Source of the DNA: DATARH01 sp963847345
GTDB lineage: Bacteria; Pseudomonadota; Alphaproteobacteria; ATCC43930; CGMCC-115725
Length of the DNA: 64,000 nucleotides
Reading direction: 5' to 3'
Assembly: GCA_963847345.1 (NCBI GenBank)
Contig: CAWJZU010000016.1
Location: 62,001-126,000 of the forward strand
Every line of letters starts with the position of its first letter. Within the stretch, counting starts at the first letter, position 1. Of this stretch, positions 26,657 to 34,890 are shown piece after piece. The position numbers and the translations under genes are program-made. Under the pieces are notes generated by a model. The model was given only the letters and a program-made list of their open reading frames with translations. It searched no databases and was not told where the DNA came from.

Positions 26657-28298
26657 CTATCCCGCGCCGCCGACCCGGTGGATCACCGCCCCCGGCGACG
26701 GATAGACCGCGAACTGGGCGATCGGCCAGCCATAGGCGACGAGCATCAGCACCAGGACCAGGACATTCCACAGGGCAAAGCCGTTCAGCGCCGCCGGAAC
26801 GCGCGCGACCGGGTGAAGCGGCACGGAATACGCTACCGAGGGCGGCGCTGCGCCAATCGGCACCGGCCCCTCATGCAGCCGCGCCAGATTCCAGACGAAC
26901 AGGAAGGCGCTCACGACCAGCAGGATCCCGCCGAGCAGGCTGACCACGACCCACGGCCCCCACCACGCAAGCGCCGGGTCCGAATAGTCGAAATGAGCGA
27001 CCCGCCGCCATTGGCCGTTGAGGCCGAGCCAGTGCCAGGGCAGCGTCATCACCAGCATGCCGATCGCCCAGGTCCACAGCTGCCGGCGCTGCGATGCCAG
27101 CGCAATCGCGTCGGGGCGCCTTCCGGTCAGCGCCGGCCAGATCTCGTAGGCGATCGCGAAATACATGATGACGACCGTGCCGCCGAAGATCAGATGGAAA
27201 TGAGCGGTGACCCACGACGTGTTGTGGACCATCGCGTTCATGCCGTAGCTCATGTTGATGAGGCCGCCGCCGCCGCCGAACCACAGCATGAAGAAAGCCA
27301 AGCCGGTAGCGAGCACCATCGGGCGATCCCAAGGCAGCGTCCGCAGCCAACCGAAAAGCCCGGTACCGCCGCGCAGCCGGCCGGCGATCTCGAACGACGC
27401 GGCGATCGTGAACACGGTCAATAATGTCGGGATCGTGACGAGAAACGTCAGAAAGCTCTGGATGAACTTGAACCCGGTCGAATGCTCGGGGTCCATGAAC
27501 AGGTGGTGCAGTCCGACCGGCAGACTGTAAAGAAGGAACAGCACGAAACTCAGCCGCCCCATAGTGTCGCTGTAGAGGCGGCCTCCGGCCGCGGCGGGGG
27601 CCATCGTGTAAAAAGCGATATAGGCCGGAAACAGCCAGAAATAGACGATCGCGTGCAAGGTCCACGAGAACAGGGTCCGCGACAGTCCGACATCGATCGT
27701 TTCGGTCCATCCGAACGCTGCCGGGATCACCTGGATCAGCAGTTCCGCCGCCACTCCGAGCGTCGTCCACAGCCACATGATCGCGTTGGCCACGGTTGCG
27801 AACATTGCGAGCGGCACCGGCCGGCCGGGGTTGTCCCGCTTCCAGCCGAGCCATCGCGACGAGCATGATGGCGCACCAGACCCACGATCCGACGACCACG
27901 AGCACCAGGCCGATATAGTAAAATGCGCTCGCGGTCAGCGGCGGGTAGAACGTGTACAGCACCGCGGCATGGCCGGTCAGCACCGTGACGACGGCCATGA
28001 TCGTGCCGATCATCCCCAGCGCGTAGGCGCCCCACGCCGCCTTGATGCCCGGGAGATCGCGGCCCAGCGCCGTCTCGGCCACGAAATAGCCGAACCCCAT
28101 GATGAAAAACGTGGTCAGGACGTACGCCATCCCGGTGCCGTGCGCCGTCACCGACGTGAAATACGTCTCCGGCGCGGCGAACGGCGCGCTGAGCGGGCTG
28201 CGCACCCACATCTGCCAGACCCCGAGCACCGAAGCCAGCGCGAATACGGCAAAGGCCAGCCAGAGATGCGCGAGGACGAGCCCCCTGTTACGAACCAC
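26657..28298 (-). CDS. cbaA: ba3-type (B-family) cytochrome c oxidase subunit I, one frame break
   Basis: About 546 residues after removing one extra base near 27846. Ligands of a haem-copper oxidase are all visible: the low-spin haem His in TAHGTGMAYVL, the CuB His and cross-linked Tyr in LHAIVYFWLFPAY, CuB His-His in PVGLHHLF, and the haem pair in VTAHFHLIFGG. The pattern H-x3-Y-FWLxPAY and the absence of the A-family H-P-E-V-Y mark the B family. GTG 28298 is the start, preceded by GGGGAGAG and overlapping the subunit II gene by 11 bases. It pumps protons while reducing oxygen in the inner membrane. Confidence 0.88.
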
Positions 28299-28827
28299 AG
28301 ATCGCTCTCCCCTGCGCGTCCGGCCGGAACTGATCGGCGGGCACGACGCGGACCCGCGCCCACATCTGGCTGTGCCCGAATCCGCAAAACTCATGACACG
28401 GCATCAGCAGGTCCCCGGTTTTGCGAAAAACCGTGTGCACCTGGCTGACATAACCAGGCACCACCATCGTGTTGACGTTCGTGCCGGCGACGAGAATGCC
28501 GTGTATCACGTCGGGGCTCGCCAGCCGCAACGTGACCGGCTGCCCTTCCGGCAGGACGACGCAATTCGGAACAAAGGCGAATTGGGTCGCGACGATGCGC
28601 GCCGTGATCTGCCCGTTGGGCTCGACTCGGGTGCCGAGATTCGGTTCGGTGAATTCGCCGGAGAGGTGCAGCGTTTTCGGATCGATCCGCTCGGCGTTGG
28701 ACGGCGGGTTGCGGTGCAGCGCCAGCGCTGCGAAAAGCGTCAACGCAAACAGCACCCCGACGAACCCGATGACCGCCGCCGCCCAGCGCAATTCGGAGCG
28801 AACCACATCGTGTTCGGTCCAGGACAT
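28288..28827 (-). CDS. cbaB: Cytochrome c oxidase subunit II (CuA)
   Basis: 179 residues: one membrane helix (AAAVIGFVGVLFALTLFAALAL) and a periplasmic cupredoxin domain. The binuclear CuA site is C-x3-C-x3-H-x2-M in PCHEFCGFGHSQM, with the upstream His in DVIHGILVAGTN. A single membrane helix is typical of the ba3 type; A-type enzymes have two. It overlaps subunit I and begins 4 bases after the small membrane gene. Confidence 0.92.
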   Translation of the reverse strand: MSWTEHDVVRSELRWAAAVIGFVGVLFALTLFAALALHRNPPSNAERIDPKTLHLSGEFTEPNLGTRVEPNGQITARIVATQFAFVPNCVVLPEGQPVTLRLASPDVIHGILVAGTNVNTMVVPGYVSQVHTVFRKTGDLLMPCHEFCGFGHSQMWARVRVVPADQFRPDAQGRAICGS

Positions 28828-28831
28828 GGCG

Positions 28832-29008
28832 TTACCCGATCGTCCCGCGCGGCAGGTAGATCAAGAGATAGATTAGGACCCATGCGATCAGCAGCAGCAG
28901 GACGGAAGCAGCGCTGAGCGCGGCGGCGCCGATCGGCACGGGGCGCAACGTTTCGAGTTGCGCGGGATCGAGGGCAGGGAGCTCGTGCGGAGGCGGAGGT
29001 GCCCGCAT
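28832..29008 (-). CDS. 58-residue single-helix membrane protein, probable oxidase subunit IIa
   Basis: ATG 29008 to TAA 28832; too short for usual gene calling. A proline-rich N-terminus (MRAPPPPHELPALDP) is followed by one hydrophobic helix of about 25 residues (AALSAASVLLLLIAWVLIYL and beyond) and a short basic tail LPRGTIG. The order small helix protein, subunit II, subunit I matches the cbaDBA operon of Thermus, where CbaD is subunit IIa. The sequence itself is too short for firm homology; size, helix and position carry the call. Confidence 0.65.
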   Translation of the reverse strand: MRAPPPPHELPALDPAQLETLRPVPIGAAALSAASVLLLLIAWVLIYLLIYLPRGTIG

Positions 29009-29125
29009 TTCGAAATCGTCCGGCTCGTTTATATCTTTTTCAGCTTAAGACTCCCGACGCTCATAATCCAGCGGTTGCGCTGCGACCCAGCACCGCGCTC
29101 ACCTTGAGGGTGACCAACGGCGGCC

Positions 29126-29154
29126 GCGGCGCCGATCGGAAAACTCGGCGCCGC
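29126..29154. repeat. 10-base perfect inverted repeat, possible terminator
   Basis: GCGGCGCCGA (29126-29135) and TCGGCGCCGC (29145-29154) form a perfect stem with a 9-base loop, just downstream of the minus-strand binding-protein gene and upstream of the oxidase operon. There is no T run, so if it ends transcription it does so imperfectly. Confidence 0.45.
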
Positions 29155-29195
29155 GGTGCGGGACAAGGCAGCGCCGTCGCGCCGTCCCCTTTGGC

Positions 29196-30791
29196 CTACT
29201 TGTCGAGCCAGACGTCTTCCATGCGCCAGCCGTTGTAGGAGCTGTTGGCCATTACCGTCACTCCCTTGACTTGGGGCCGCCAGCAGGTCGCCTTGCGCAT
29301 GTAGAACTCGATCGGCCGCACCACCGCCTCCTGCAGTTTGCGGTCGATCTCCCAGACCAGCTTCTTCCGCTTCTCCAGATCGGTTTCGATCGATTGCTGG
29401 TCGATCATTTTTTCGACGTCGGGATCGCAGTATTTCGTGTAGTTGCGGTTCGAGGTGCAGCCGTAATTCTCGTAGAAGGTCTGGTCCGGATCGTCGATTC
29501 CGGCTCCCGAGACGCTCTGCGCGAACACGAAATCGCCGCGAATTAACTTCGGCAGCCAGTTGGCGGTTTCGACCAACTCGAGCTCGCCGTCGATCCAGAT
29601 GTGCTTGAGCTGATCGATCAGCAGCGAGGCCGCGTCGCGATAATCCGGCAGGTTGCGCGACGAGATCTTGACCTGAAGGTGCTTGTTCGGGCCATAGCCA
29701 AGCGATTGCATGATCTTGCGGCCCTCCTCGCGCGACTTTTCGATGTCGGGGCCGTAACCCGGCAGAGTCTCGCGCATCTCCTTCGGCATGGCCCACTGTC
29801 CCTCCGGCCCCGGCATGACGGCCGTGCCGATATCGCCTTTGCCTTCGCCGAGGATGTCGACAAACGCTTTGCGATCGAGCGTCAACGCGACCGCCTTGCG
29901 CAGCTCGAGGTTATCGAAGGGCGGCTTACGCGTCATCAGCGCGTTCGGCGCGAAATTGGTCGGCGTGATCTCGCAGACCGCGTCCGGCATCTGGCTCTGA
30001 ATGTCCTTCAGCGTCGGCACCGTGACCTCATAGGGGAAGGTCATGTCAAACTTGCCGGCGACGAAGGCGAGCATCTGGGTCGAGCGGTTCGGGATGATCG
30101 TCCATTCGATCCCGTCGAGGTAGGGAAGGCCCTTCTTCCAATAATCCGGGTTTTTCGTTACTTTGATCGACTGGTTCGGCTTGAACTCGACGAATTTGAA
30201 TGGACCCGTGCCGATCGGGTGCTGTCGCATCTGCGCCGCCGGCACATGGCACGGATAGACCGGCGTGAAACCGGAGGCAAGAAAGGCGATAAAGGACGGC
30301 TGCGGCCGCTTCAGGTGGAAGGTCGCCTGATACTCGTTGTCGGCGGTGACATTGTCGAGATTGTCCCACCACGCTTCGCGGGCGTTGAGACGCAGCTTCT
30401 CGTTGGCCTTGCCCTGCAGCAGGTCCCAGGTGCATTTGACGTCTGCGGCGGTGAACGGCTTGCCGTCGTGCCATTTGACGCCCTGGTGCAGCTTGAAGGT
30501 CAGATCCTTGCCGTCCTCGCTCCAGGTCCAACTCTCGGCGAGGTCGGGGACGATGTTGTCGAGCCGGTTCAGCTTCTCGTGCGGATTGAACACGACCAGG
30601 TTGTTGAACACCCCCATCATCGGCGCCAGAACCGAGATCGTACCGTTTTCGTGGATCGACATGTTGCTGGGACTGTCGCGGTGATAGACCCGCAAGACGC
30701 CGCCGGATTTCTGCGCGACCGCTTGTCCGCCGGCCAGCAGCGGCGGCAGCGCGACGGCCGCACTCAGTAGGATACGCACCAGGCTCTTCAT
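29196..30791 (-). CDS. ABC transporter substrate-binding protein, peptide/opine family 5
   Basis: 531 residues. A Sec signal peptide (MKSLVRILLSAAVALPPLLA, cleavage near AVAQ) precedes a family 5 binding protein with DLAESWTWSEDGKDLTFKL, WHDGKPFTAADVKCTWDLL, IGTGPFKFVEFKPNQSI and RKAVALTLDRKAF. Such proteins bring oligopeptides or other large solutes to a permease pair. No permease or ATPase gene is adjacent. The start ATG 30791 begins the signal peptide. It is divergent from tupB. Confidence 0.9.
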   Translation of the reverse strand: MKSLVRILLSAAVALPPLLAGGQAVAQKSGGVLRVYHRDSPSNMSIHENGTISVLAPMMGVFNNLVVFNPHEKLNRLDNIVPDLAESWTWSEDGKDLTFKLHQGVKWHDGKPFTAADVKCTWDLLQGKANEKLRLNAREAWWDNLDNVTADNEYQATFHLKRPQPSFIAFLASGFTPVYPCHVPAAQMRQHPIGTGPFKFVEFKPNQSIKVTKNPDYWKKGLPYLDGIEWTIIPNRSTQMLAFVAGKFDMTFPYEVTVPTLKDIQSQMPDAVCEITPTNFAPNALMTRKPPFDNLELRKAVALTLDRKAFVDILGEGKGDIGTAVMPGPEGQWAMPKEMRETLPGYGPDIEKSREEGRKIMQSLGYGPNKHLQVKISSRNLPDYRDAASLLIDQLKHIWIDGELELVETANWLPKLIRGDFVFAQSVSGAGIDDPDQTFYENYGCTSNRNYTKYCDPDVEKMIDQQSIETDLEKRKKLVWEIDRKLQEAVVRPIEFYMRKATCWRPQVKGVTVMANSSYNGWRMEDVWLDK

Positions 30792-30905
30792 ACGTCGGTC
30801 CTCGTTGTTGATGGCCGCCGGAAGCGACCGGCGGATAAGGGGCTGCGCGCCGCCGACCGGTCGGCGGCGCGAATTTAGCGGCGAGCCGAGCCGGCCGCTT
30901 TGATC

Positions 30906-31057
30906 TTTTCGCAATGCTGTCGGCGGCCTGTACTGGACACCGATCGCCGGTTTGCCCCTCTGGCTTGCCCCTGGGCCGCGCGCGAGTGTAGTGGCAAGCG
31001 CAGCCTGCCGCTTGGGGGCTTTCGCCACGGGGGTTTTCGCGATGCTGTCGGCGGCCT
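30906..31057 (+). repeat. 24-base direct repeat around the tupB start
   Basis: TTTTCGCAATGCTGTCGGCG with CCT (30906-30929) recurs with one change at 31034-31057, where it contains the tupB start codon. The first copy begins a 25-codon ORF of its own (ATG 30914, stop near 30990). The two copies are 128 bases apart. The surrounding 250-base gap shows no other clear signal. Confidence 0.65.
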
Positions 31058-31701
31058 TCGCCAGCCCGGAACTGTGGGAAATCATCGCCTTGTCGCTGCG
31101 GGTCAGCCTGTCGGCGACCGCGGCGGCGGCGCTGCTCGGTCTGCCGCTCGGGACGCTGCTGGCGATTTGGCGGTTTCCCGGCCGGCGTGCCCTGATCGTC
31201 GTCGTCAACGCGCTGCTCGGCCTGCCGCCGGCGGTGGTCGGCCTCGCGCTCTATCTGGTGCTGTCGCGCTCGGGGCCGCTCGGGTCTCTGGGCCTGCTGT
31301 TTACCCCGGAGGCGATGATCCTGGCGCAGACCGTTCTGGCGCTGCCGATCATCACCGCGCTCGCCCATCGCGCCGCCGACGGGCTGTGGCGCGAGTTCGG
31401 CGAGCCGCTGATGGATCTCGGCGCGACAAAGTGGCGCTCGGTCGCGGCGTTGCTGGCGATGGGCCGGCTCGGCATGCTGACCGCGGTGCTGGCCGGTCTC
31501 GGCCGGACCATGTCGGAAGTCGGCGCGATCATCGTTGTCGGCGGCAACATCGCCGGCTACACGCGCACGATGACGACCGCGATCGTGCTCGAGACCAGCA
31601 AGGGCGATCTGCCGCTGGCGCTGGGTCTGGGCCTCGTGCTGATCGGGCTGACGATCCTGATCAGCGCCGCCGCCTTCGCGCTGGCCGGGCGGCCTCAATA
31701 A
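31042..31701 (+). CDS. tupB: Tungstate ABC transporter permease
   Basis: About 219 residues with five to six membrane helices and the inner-membrane permease loop EFGEPLMDLGATKWRSVAALL that contacts the ATPase. GLGRTMSEVGAIIVVGGNI and TAIVLETSKGDLPLALGLG are characteristic of TupB-type permeases. The gene for its binding protein follows 15 bases downstream. No tupC ATPase gene is found beside it. ATG 31042 is taken as start because the first helix begins just after; an upstream ATG at 30952 would add a non-hydrophobic extension. Confidence 0.85.
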   Translation: MLSAAFASPELWEIIALSLRVSLSATAAAALLGLPLGTLLAIWRFPGRRALIVVVNALLGLPPAVVGLALYLVLSRSGPLGSLGLLFTPEAMILAQTVLALPIITALAHRAADGLWREFGEPLMDLGATKWRSVAALLAMGRLGMLTAVLAGLGRTMSEVGAIIVVGGNIAGYTRTMTTAIVLETSKGDLPLALGLGLVLIGLTILISAAAFALAGRPQ

Positions 31702-31716
31702 GGAAAGCGTATTTCG

Positions 31717-32562
31717 ATGACGCGCATTATGTTCGCCGTCTGGCTGGCCGCCGCGGCCGCGGTTCTGCCCGGCTTGTCCCTGCCAGGGTCTGCCGCCGCT
31801 CAAGAGACACAGACAATCCGGTTGGCCTCGACGACCTCGGTCGACAATTCCGGGCTGCTCGCTGCGATCCTGCCGCAATTCACCAAGGCGACCGGCATCA
31901 CCGTGCATGTGCTGGCGCAGGGCACAGGCCAGGCGCTCGATACCGCGCGGCGCGGCGACGCCGATCTCGTTCTCGTCCACGACCCCGAGGCGGAGCAGAA
32001 ATTCGTCGGCGAGGGTCACGGCCTGACGCCGCGGCAGATCGCCTGGAACGATTTCATCGTCGTCGGGCCGCAGGCCGATCCGGCGAAGATCAAGGGCGGA
32101 CAAGACGCCATCGCGGCGTTCAAGGCTATCGCGGCGGCCAAGGCGCCGTTCATATCGCGCGGTGACCGCAGCGGCACGAATGCGCTCGAACTGCGGCTAT
32201 GGAAAGCCTCCGATCTCGATCCGAAAAGCGGTGCCGGAAGCTGGTATCGCGAGATCGGCGGCGGCATGGGGCAGGCGCTCAACGCGGCCTCGGCGACGCC
32301 GGCCTACACGCTGTCCGACCGCGGCACCTGGCTCAGCTTCAAGAACAAGGGCCCGCTCGTCGTCGCGGTCGAGGGCGACCCGAAGCTGATCAACCGCTAC
32401 GACGTCATCGAGCTGAACCCACAGACGCATGCCGGCGCCAAGCTCGACGCGGCGCATCGCCTGGTGGAATGGCTCGCCGGGCCGGAAGGACAGCAGGCGA
32501 TCGGCGCCTACCGGATGGGCGGCGAGCAGCTGTTCCATCCCTCCGCTGCCGCGCCGCGCTGA
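31717..32562 (+). CDS. tupA: Tungstate-binding periplasmic protein
   Basis: 281 residues: signal peptide (VWLAAAAAVLPGLSLPGSAA) then the TupA start RLASTTSVDNSGLL, where TTS binds the oxyanion, and FISRGDRSGTNALEL, which closes on it; QGTGQALDTARRGDADLVLVH is also typical. It delivers tungstate, with molybdate discrimination, to TupB. Tungsten or molybdenum would feed cofactors for oxidoreductases such as formate dehydrogenase or the molybdenum hydroxylase encoded at 15.7 kb. Confidence 0.92.
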   Translation: MTRIMFAVWLAAAAAVLPGLSLPGSAAAQETQTIRLASTTSVDNSGLLAAILPQFTKATGITVHVLAQGTGQALDTARRGDADLVLVHDPEAEQKFVGEGHGLTPRQIAWNDFIVVGPQADPAKIKGGQDAIAAFKAIAAAKAPFISRGDRSGTNALELRLWKASDLDPKSGAGSWYREIGGGMGQALNAASATPAYTLSDRGTWLSFKNKGPLVVAVEGDPKLINRYDVIELNPQTHAGAKLDAAHRLVEWLAGPEGQQAIGAYRMGGEQLFHPSAAAPR

Positions 32563-32598
32563 ACCGTGGGAAAGCCGCAGTCAGCTGCGGCTTGCGGG

Positions 32599-32823
32599 CT
32601 ACATCGGCAGCCAGCCGTAAAACCGCCACCCGGGTCCGCCCCAATTTGGTATCCACGCCCGGTACGGGTTCGCCTCGGGAAGAGGCGTGACGCCTGGGAA
32701 AAGCGGATGTTCCCAGCAGGCCCAGGCGGCGCCGGTCCAGAAGCATTCCGGCGGAACCGGCTGCACCGCCGCGACGCCGGCGAGCAAGGCCGCGCCCGCC
32801 AGGCCGTTTCGTACCGACTTCAT
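32599..32823 (-). CDS. Small secreted Trp-rich protein
   Basis: 74 residues: a signal-peptide-like start (MKSVRNGLAGAALLAGVAAV) followed by a short mature part rich in Trp, Pro and Gly with two Cys (PPECFWTGAAWACWEHP). The two Cys could form a disulphide in the periplasm. I do not recognise a family. The reading frame and signal peptide suggest a real gene rather than a shadow. Confidence 0.55.
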   Translation of the reverse strand: MKSVRNGLAGAALLAGVAAVQPVPPECFWTGAAWACWEHPLFPGVTPLPEANPYRAWIPNWGGPGWRFYGWLPM

Positions 32824-32940
32824 GCCCGCCTCCCGCTTCGGTTAGGCCGAGGAACGTTCGTGCTGCATGAAAAACTCCCGGCCGGACACGGCAGGGATTG
32901 TTATACGATGCCGCAACAGACCCAATCCGGGGAGAGGATC

Positions 32941-33835
32941 ATGCAATTGGGCGCGCTGCTGCCATTGGGCGATATCGGCGGCGATCCGGGGGTGGTGCGC
33001 GAATACGCGCAGGCCGCCGAGGTGATCGGGTACGACTTTATCGAGACCGCCGATCATGTGCTCGGCGTCAACGCGGCGAGCCGTCCCGGCTGGGACCGCA
33101 ACACCAACGATGATCTGTTCCACGATCCGTTCGTGCTGTTCGGCTATCTGGCGGGGTGCACGAGCAAACTCGGTTTTTCGACCGGCGTCCTGATCCTGCC
33201 GCAGCGCCAGACTGCGCTGGTCGCGAAACAGGCGGCCTGCCTCGACGTCCTGTGCGGCGGCCGGTTCCGGCTCGGGATCGGGGTCGGCTGGAATGACGTC
33301 GAGTTCGTCGCGCTCAACGAGAACTTCCACAATCGCGGCCGCCGCTCCGAGGAGCAGGTGCAGGTGATGCAGGCGCTGTGGGCCGAGCCGCATGTCAGCT
33401 TCAAGGGGCGCTGGCACACGATCGAGGATGCCGGGATCAACCCGCGCCCGGCCTCGGGCAAGGTGCCGGTGTGGTTCGGCGGGCATCACGAGCGCACCCT
33501 CGAGCGCATCGCCAAGATCGGCGACGGCTGGATGCCGAACGCCTACCCGCCCGGGACGCGAAGCCGAGGAGGTGCTCGCCAAGTTGCGCTCGCTGACCGC
33601 GCAGGCCGGGCGCGATCCCGGGCAAGTCGGAATCGAGGTTTGGGTGTCGATGGGGTCGGGGAGCGAGGCCGATTGGGCTGAGGAGGCGCGCTTCTGGAAG
33701 CGGCAGGGCGTGACGCATCTGTGCCTGACGACAACGTTCAACCGCCGCCACCACCGGCGCATTGCAGGCGATGGCTTGGCCGACCACCTTGCCGCGTTGC
33801 GACGCTACCACGCCACTGTCGCGGACGCGCTGTAG
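32941..33835 (+). CDS. Luciferase-like (LLM) flavin or F420-dependent oxidoreductase, one frame break
   Basis: About 297 residues after removing one extra G in the run 33553-33555. The bacterial luciferase-like TIM barrel is seen in IGYDFIETADHVLGV, TSKLGFSTGVLILPQRQ, KQAACLDVLCGGRFRLGIGVGW split by normal family residues, and VPVWFGGHHERTLERIAKI. The cofactor is FMN or F420. The substrate is unknown. ATG 32941 follows GGGGAGAGG. Confidence 0.75.
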
Positions 33836-33838
33836 GTT

Positions 33839-34369
33839 CTATTGCAACACGCCACAGGCGATGCGGGCGCCGCCCCCACCGAGCGGCTCCGGCTGATCGC
33901 TGTAATTGTCGCCGCCGGCATGGATCATCACCGCCTTGCCGCGCAGCATCGAGACATCCTTGATGCGGGGCGCGGTCAGCGTCTCGGTCGCGCTGCCGTT
34001 GGCGGCGACCTCCAGCACCGGCAGATCGCCGAGATGGCCCTCGCCGTATGGACCGGCGTGCTTGCCGGTGTGTTCCGGGTCGAAATGCCCGCCGGCTGCC
34101 CCGGCGGGAACCGCGTGGCTGTTTGCTGTCGCGGGTTCGCACGAGTTGTGTTCATGGACATGAAACCCGTGCGGCCCCGGCGGCAGGCCCTTGAGGTCGG
34201 TCTTGATGACCGCGCCCTGCGCACTGTCGGCTATCGTCACCGTGCCGACCGCCTCGCCGGGACCGGACGGCGTCGCGCGGTGAATTTCCGCGCGCAGCTC
34301 GGTTGCCGCCGCAACGCCGGTGCCGGCGACCCAGGCCAGCGCCAATATTGCCAACTTCCAGACCCGCAT
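33839..34369 (-). CDS. sodC: Copper/zinc superoxide dismutase, periplasmic
   Basis: An intact 176-residue SodC with signal peptide (LAILALAWVAGTGVAAA). Copper ligands lie in HGFHVHEH, bridging His in AGGHFDPEH and HAGPYGEGHLGD, and the last His in VMIHAGGDNYSD. Cys in NSCEP and the C-terminal IACGVLQ form the conserved disulphide. It removes superoxide in the periplasm. It is convergent with the LLM gene, 3 bases apart. Confidence 0.95.
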   Translation of the reverse strand: MRVWKLAILALAWVAGTGVAAATELRAEIHRATPSGPGEAVGTVTIADSAQGAVIKTDLKGLPPGPHGFHVHEHNSCEPATANSHAVPAGAAGGHFDPEHTGKHAGPYGEGHLGDLPVLEVAANGSATETLTAPRIKDVSMLRGKAVMIHAGGDNYSDQPEPLGGGGARIACGVLQ

Positions 34370-34521
34370 CGCTATCTCCAGACGGCCAACGGAGGGCGTG
34401 GCGCGAAGCTATGCGAGCCGGGCCGACTTCCGTCAACCGTAAGACAAGTTTCACGCCCGGCGAACCCTTTTGGGGCGAGCGCCGTTGACCTCGACAGCAA
34501 GCAGGAACAGGGAACGACAAG

Positions 34522-34743
34522 ATGAGCGACGACACCGCCGGTTTGGCGCCGACTTCGGACGCGACGACGAAGGAAACCGAGCCCGAAGTCGTCGCCGGCA
34601 TCGCGTCGGGCGATCTCCATCCCGACCAGCCGATGTCGATCCGGGCCGATCGCCGGGGCGGATGGGGTCGCACGCTGGTCTATCTGGCGGCCGGGATTGT
34701 TGCCGGCTGCGCCCTTGCCGTGGTGCTGCGCCGCAACGGCTGA
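34522..34743 (+). CDS. Small protein with one C-terminal membrane helix
   Basis: 73 residues: an acidic, Thr/Pro-rich N-terminus (TAGLAPTSDATTKETEPE), then one hydrophobic helix LVYLAAGIVAGCALAVVL and a short basic end RRNG. ATG 34522 is preceded by GGGAACGACAAG. I do not recognise a family. The topology suggests a tail-anchored inner membrane protein. Confidence 0.5.
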   Translation: MSDDTAGLAPTSDATTKETEPEVVAGIASGDLHPDQPMSIRADRRGGWGRTLVYLAAGIVAGCALAVVLRRNG

Positions 34744-34890
34744 CGGCGACCGCAATCCGGCGCCGCCGCTTCGCTTCCGGCGGCTCACCTTTCGGGTGGT
34801 TGAGGCCCCGCAAATCGATATAAAATACCCGCCCAGGAGTGCCGCCGCGCGGCCCTGCGTGAATGACGCCGCGCTCCTGGGGAGGCTGCC

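Noticed and set aside
30046..32103. A 685-codon minus-strand open frame
   Set aside because: It crosses the binding-protein, tupB and tupA genes on both strands; composition is low-complexity Arg/Gln/Asp, so it is a shadow.
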